From Kibdelosporangium sp. MJ126-NF4 (GTDB taxonomy: Bacteria; Actinomycetota; Actinomycetes; Mycobacteriales; Pseudonocardiaceae): DNA of 64,000 nucleotides. Positions 62,162-64,000 of the stretch are shown here, piece after piece. The position numbers and the translations under genes are program-made. The stretch covers positions 124,001-188,000 of the forward strand of contig NZ_CDME01000012.1 of assembly GCF_000826545.1 (NCBI RefSeq). Reading direction: 5' to 3'. Every line of letters starts with the position of its first letter. Within the stretch, counting starts at the first letter, position 1. The notes under the pieces are model-generated. The model had not been told where the DNA came from. It saw only the letters and a program-made list of their open reading frames with translations, and ran no database searches.

Positions 62162-62824
62162 CTACTCGACGTCGGGGCCGTAGATGGTGCGCAGCCAGAT
62201 CTCGGCGAGCGTGTCGACGATGTCCGCGTCCCACTCGGCCGACTTCTTGGCCAGCGACTGGTGGAAGCAGATGGTCTCGTTCATCAGCACGAGCACGCGG
62301 GCCAGCGTCTTCGCCGACGGCGGGCCGGGGATCGCCAGCCCCGCCCTGCGCTCGCTCTCGATCTGGACCGCTGTCGAGCGCATGAACCGGCGCGCGACCT
62401 GGTCCCACAGTTCGGCCAGGCGCAGGTCCGACTCGCGGCCGCGCACCGACGCACGCAGCACCGGACCGTGCTTGCGCCACAACGCGACCGTCTCGGTCAA
62501 CGCCCGCCGGACCGCGACGCCCGGGGTCTCGTCGCTGCGGCGGAACCAGACGATGCCGCCCGCGTAGATCTCCCGCAGGACACGTTCGGACAACGCGTAG
62601 AGAACGGCTTCGCGTGACTCGAAGTGGAAGTAGAACGTCGAGCGCGACACCCCGGCACCGGCGGTCAGTTCGTCGATTCCGATCTCACGCAGGGATCGCT
62701 TGGCCAGCAGCCGTTCCGCGGTGTCCAGAATGGCCTGGGCGGTCATGTCGCCCTTGCTCGGCTGGCGGGCATGGTCGTCGTCGCCCGGCTGTGCCTGCTC
62801 GGGCTGCTGGCGACGTACCGTCAT
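62162..62824 (-). CDS. TetR/AcrR family regulator (EthR-like)
   Basis: A 220-residue TetR regulator. The helix-turn-helix is IGIDELTAGAGVSRSTFYFHF (residues about 48-68; listed region only), preceded by AILDTAERLLAKRSLREI. The C-terminal half (LVLMNETICFHQSLAKKSAEWD) follows the EthR-like pattern seen in mycobacteria. A 27-residue Gln/Asp-rich N-terminal extension (QQPEQAQPGDDDHARQPSKGD) is unusual; ATG at 62746 is an alternative start closer to the domain. It is divergent from the anti-sigma kinase gene. Confidence 0.9.
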   Translation of the reverse strand: MTVRRQQPEQAQPGDDDHARQPSKGDMTAQAILDTAERLLAKRSLREIGIDELTAGAGVSRSTFYFHFESREAVLYALSERVLREIYAGGIVWFRRSDETPGVAVRRALTETVALWRKHGPVLRASVRGRESDLRLAELWDQVARRFMRSTAVQIESERRAGLAIPGPPSAKTLARVLVLMNETICFHQSLAKKSAEWDADIVDTLAEIWLRTIYGPDVE

Positions 62825-62866
62825 GCCTCATTCTTGCAAACGAGTGCGAGTACTACTGTTGTCCGG

Positions 62867-63289
62867 GTGACGAAGCCTGAGCAGCCGGACCCGTCCGGCG
62901 ACGAGATCGAGGTCCGGGTCGCGGCGGACGCCGCGCAGCTGCCGATGCTGCGAGCGATCACCTCCGCGGTCGCGATGCGCCAGGACTACGACCTCGACTC
63001 GATCGCCGACCTGAAGATGGCGGTCGACGAGGCATGCTCGATGCTGGTGCTCAGGGCGATCGCCGGCTCGATACTGACCGTCCGGTTCGCGCCGAAGAAC
63101 GAGGTCAGGGTGGTCGCGACGGCGTTGTCGGACAGCGACGACTGGCCGGATTCCGGCGCGTTCTCCTGGCACGTGCTGTCCACGCTGACGGACTCGCTCG
63201 AGGCGGGCGTGTCGCAGGCGTCCGCCGACCCCGGCGGGCACGTGCTGTGGATCGAGCTCACCAAACGCAACGCTGTGGGCGGCGAGTGA
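62867..63289 (+). CDS. anti-sigma factor, RsbW-like serine kinase
   Basis: A 140-residue HATPase_c_2 protein of the RsbW/UsfX type, which binds and blocks a SigB/SigF-type sigma factor. The N-box is DLKMAVDEACSMLVL (Glu and Asn/Cys variant: the usual Asn is Cys here). The C-terminal part is less conserved, with VLWIELTKRN at the end. The GTG at 62867 fits homology; the open extension upstream is not used. It overlaps the sigma factor start by 4 bases (GTGA), the usual partner order. Confidence 0.88.
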   Translation: MTKPEQPDPSGDEIEVRVAADAAQLPMLRAITSAVAMRQDYDLDSIADLKMAVDEACSMLVLRAIAGSILTVRFAPKNEVRVVATALSDSDDWPDSGAFSWHVLSTLTDSLEAGVSQASADPGGHVLWIELTKRNAVGGE

Positions 63290-64000
63290 ACCCGCGCGGC
63301 GGCTACGACCACCTCGCCCCGCTGTTCGAAGAGCTCTCCTCGTTGCCCGCGGACAGCGTCGAACGCGCGCGGATGCGGGAACGGCTGGTCACCGAACACC
63401 TGCCGGTCGCCGAGCACATCGCACGCCGGTTCAGCCACCAGGGCGCCCCGCTGGAGGACCTCGCGCAGGTCGCCAGGATCGGCCTGATCAACGCGGTGGA
63501 CCGGTTCGACCCGAAGCACGGCTCGGACTTCATGTCGTACGCGGTGCCCACCATCATGGGCGAGGTCCGGCGGCACATCAGGGACACGAGCTGGGCTGTG
63601 CACGTCCCGCGCAGGCTCAAGGAACTGCGGCTGTCCATCGGCGGCGCGGTGACCGAGCTGTCGCAGAAGCTCGGCCGGGCGCCGACGCCGAGCCAGATCG
63701 CCGAACACCTGGGCATCAGCAGGGAGGAGGTGTTCGAGGGGCTGGAGGCCACCAACGCGCACCACTCGCTGTCGCTGGACTACCTGCTCACCGACGACCC
63801 GGACTCGGCGTCCCTGGCCGACACACTCGGCGCCGACGACCCCGAGCTGAGCGTGGTCGACGCCCGTGAGGCACTGTATCCGCTGATCAAGCGGCTGCCG
63901 GAGCGGCAGCAGAAGATCATCACACTGCGGTTCTTCGGCAACCTGACCCAGACGCAGATCGCCGACCGGCTCGGGATCAGCCAGATGCACGTGTCCCGGC
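63286..64000 (+). CDS. RNA polymerase sigma factor, SigB/SigF family, 3' end outside window
   Basis: The first 238 codons of an alternative sigma factor of the SigB/SigF/SigG group; the gene runs off the window. Region 2 is EDLAQVARIGLINAVDRFDPKHGSDFMSYAVPTIMGEVRRHIRD in outline (about 55-100), region 3 is ELSQKLGRAPTPSQIAEHLG, and region 4 starts LPERQQKIITLRFFGNLTQTQIADRLGIS. GTG at 63286 overlaps the anti-sigma stop. Such factors drive stress or stationary-phase genes and are released from RsbW-like kinases by antagonists; the STAS-HATPase fusion at 47826 could belong to the same network, but this is inference. Confidence 0.93.
   Translation, partial: MNPRGGYDHLAPLFEELSSLPADSVERARMRERLVTEHLPVAEHIARRFSHQGAPLEDLAQVARIGLINAVDRFDPKHGSDFMSYAVPTIMGEVRRHIRDTSWAVHVPRRLKELRLSIGGAVTELSQKLGRAPTPSQIAEHLGISREEVFEGLEATNAHHSLSLDYLLTDDPDSASLADTLGADDPELSVVDAREALYPLIKRLPERQQKIITLRFFGNLTQTQIADRLGISQMHVSR

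Overview
The window comes from a high-GC actinobacterium, most likely of the Pseudonocardiales (Amycolatopsis/Kibdelosporangium/Saccharothrix type). This is inferred from the strong third-position GC bias, the frequent GTG starts and stop-start overlaps, the helix-turn-helix (DUF5753)/DUF397 pair, the DUF574 methyltransferase, the MoxR-DUF58-transglutaminase cluster and a SigB/SigF-type sigma factor behind an RsbW-like kinase gene. I did not recognise a species. No rRNA, tRNA or CRISPR array was seen.

1-2.2 kb: end of a DUF427 gene, an aldo/keto reductase and a DJ-1/PfpI protein, then a small 22-bp-period repeat. 2.3-32.5 kb: a phage-tail-like contractile injection system (CIS). Its minus-strand structural operon (32.5 to 21.5 kb) reads sheath, tube, assembly-type protein, a 59-aa DUF6760-like protein, second tube, DUF4157 protein, LysM protein, VgrG-like spike, gp25, baseplate J-type protein, gpI-type wedge and a zinc-ribbon membrane protein. 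The AAA+ ATPase and the DUF4255 terminator protein lie apart at 5.0-2.3 kb. Between these two arms sits a plus-strand block of envelope genes: a lytic transglycosylase/NlpC-P60 hydrolase, two tandem dynamin-like GTPases, MoxR, DUF58, a transglutaminase-like membrane protein lacking its catalytic cysteine, a surface propeller/PKD/PASTA protein and an Ig-like membrane protein. A minus-strand membrane Hsp70 with a sensor-like ectodomain lies within it. I see no tail fibre, PAAR tip or separate tape measure. The set fits a membrane-docked or cell-lysis-linked CIS better than a freely released one, but that is inference.

32.7-39.3 kb: LysR and MerR regulators, an imine-reductase-like gene, a roughly 0.87-kb imperfect palindrome containing 17-bp iteron-like repeats, an intact IS3-family element beside it, a WYL-type regulator and an LCMT-like methyltransferase. 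39.4-43.3 kb: small regulatory genes, a DUF574 methyltransferase and a cytochrome P450. 43.3-47.6 kb: a nickel/cobalt-permease-like protein, a TPR protein and a DUF4331 protein, in an operon. 47.8-51.9 kb: a STAS-HATPase fusion, a C-rich hairpin array resembling 6C RNA, a nitroreductase and a divergent MarR/MFS pair.

51.9-60.6 kb: a non-phosphorylative deoxysugar catabolic cluster, best explained as L-fucose use. It has an ABC importer (binding lipoprotein, double ATPase, permease), mutarotase, aldose dehydrogenase, lactonase, enolase-superfamily dehydratase, SDR dehydrogenase and FAH-family hydrolase, which together would convert the sugar to pyruvate and lactate. 60.7-64 kb: a beta-lactamase-fold hydrolase, a TetR remnant, an intact TetR regulator, an anti-sigma kinase and the start of a sigma factor cut by the window edge.
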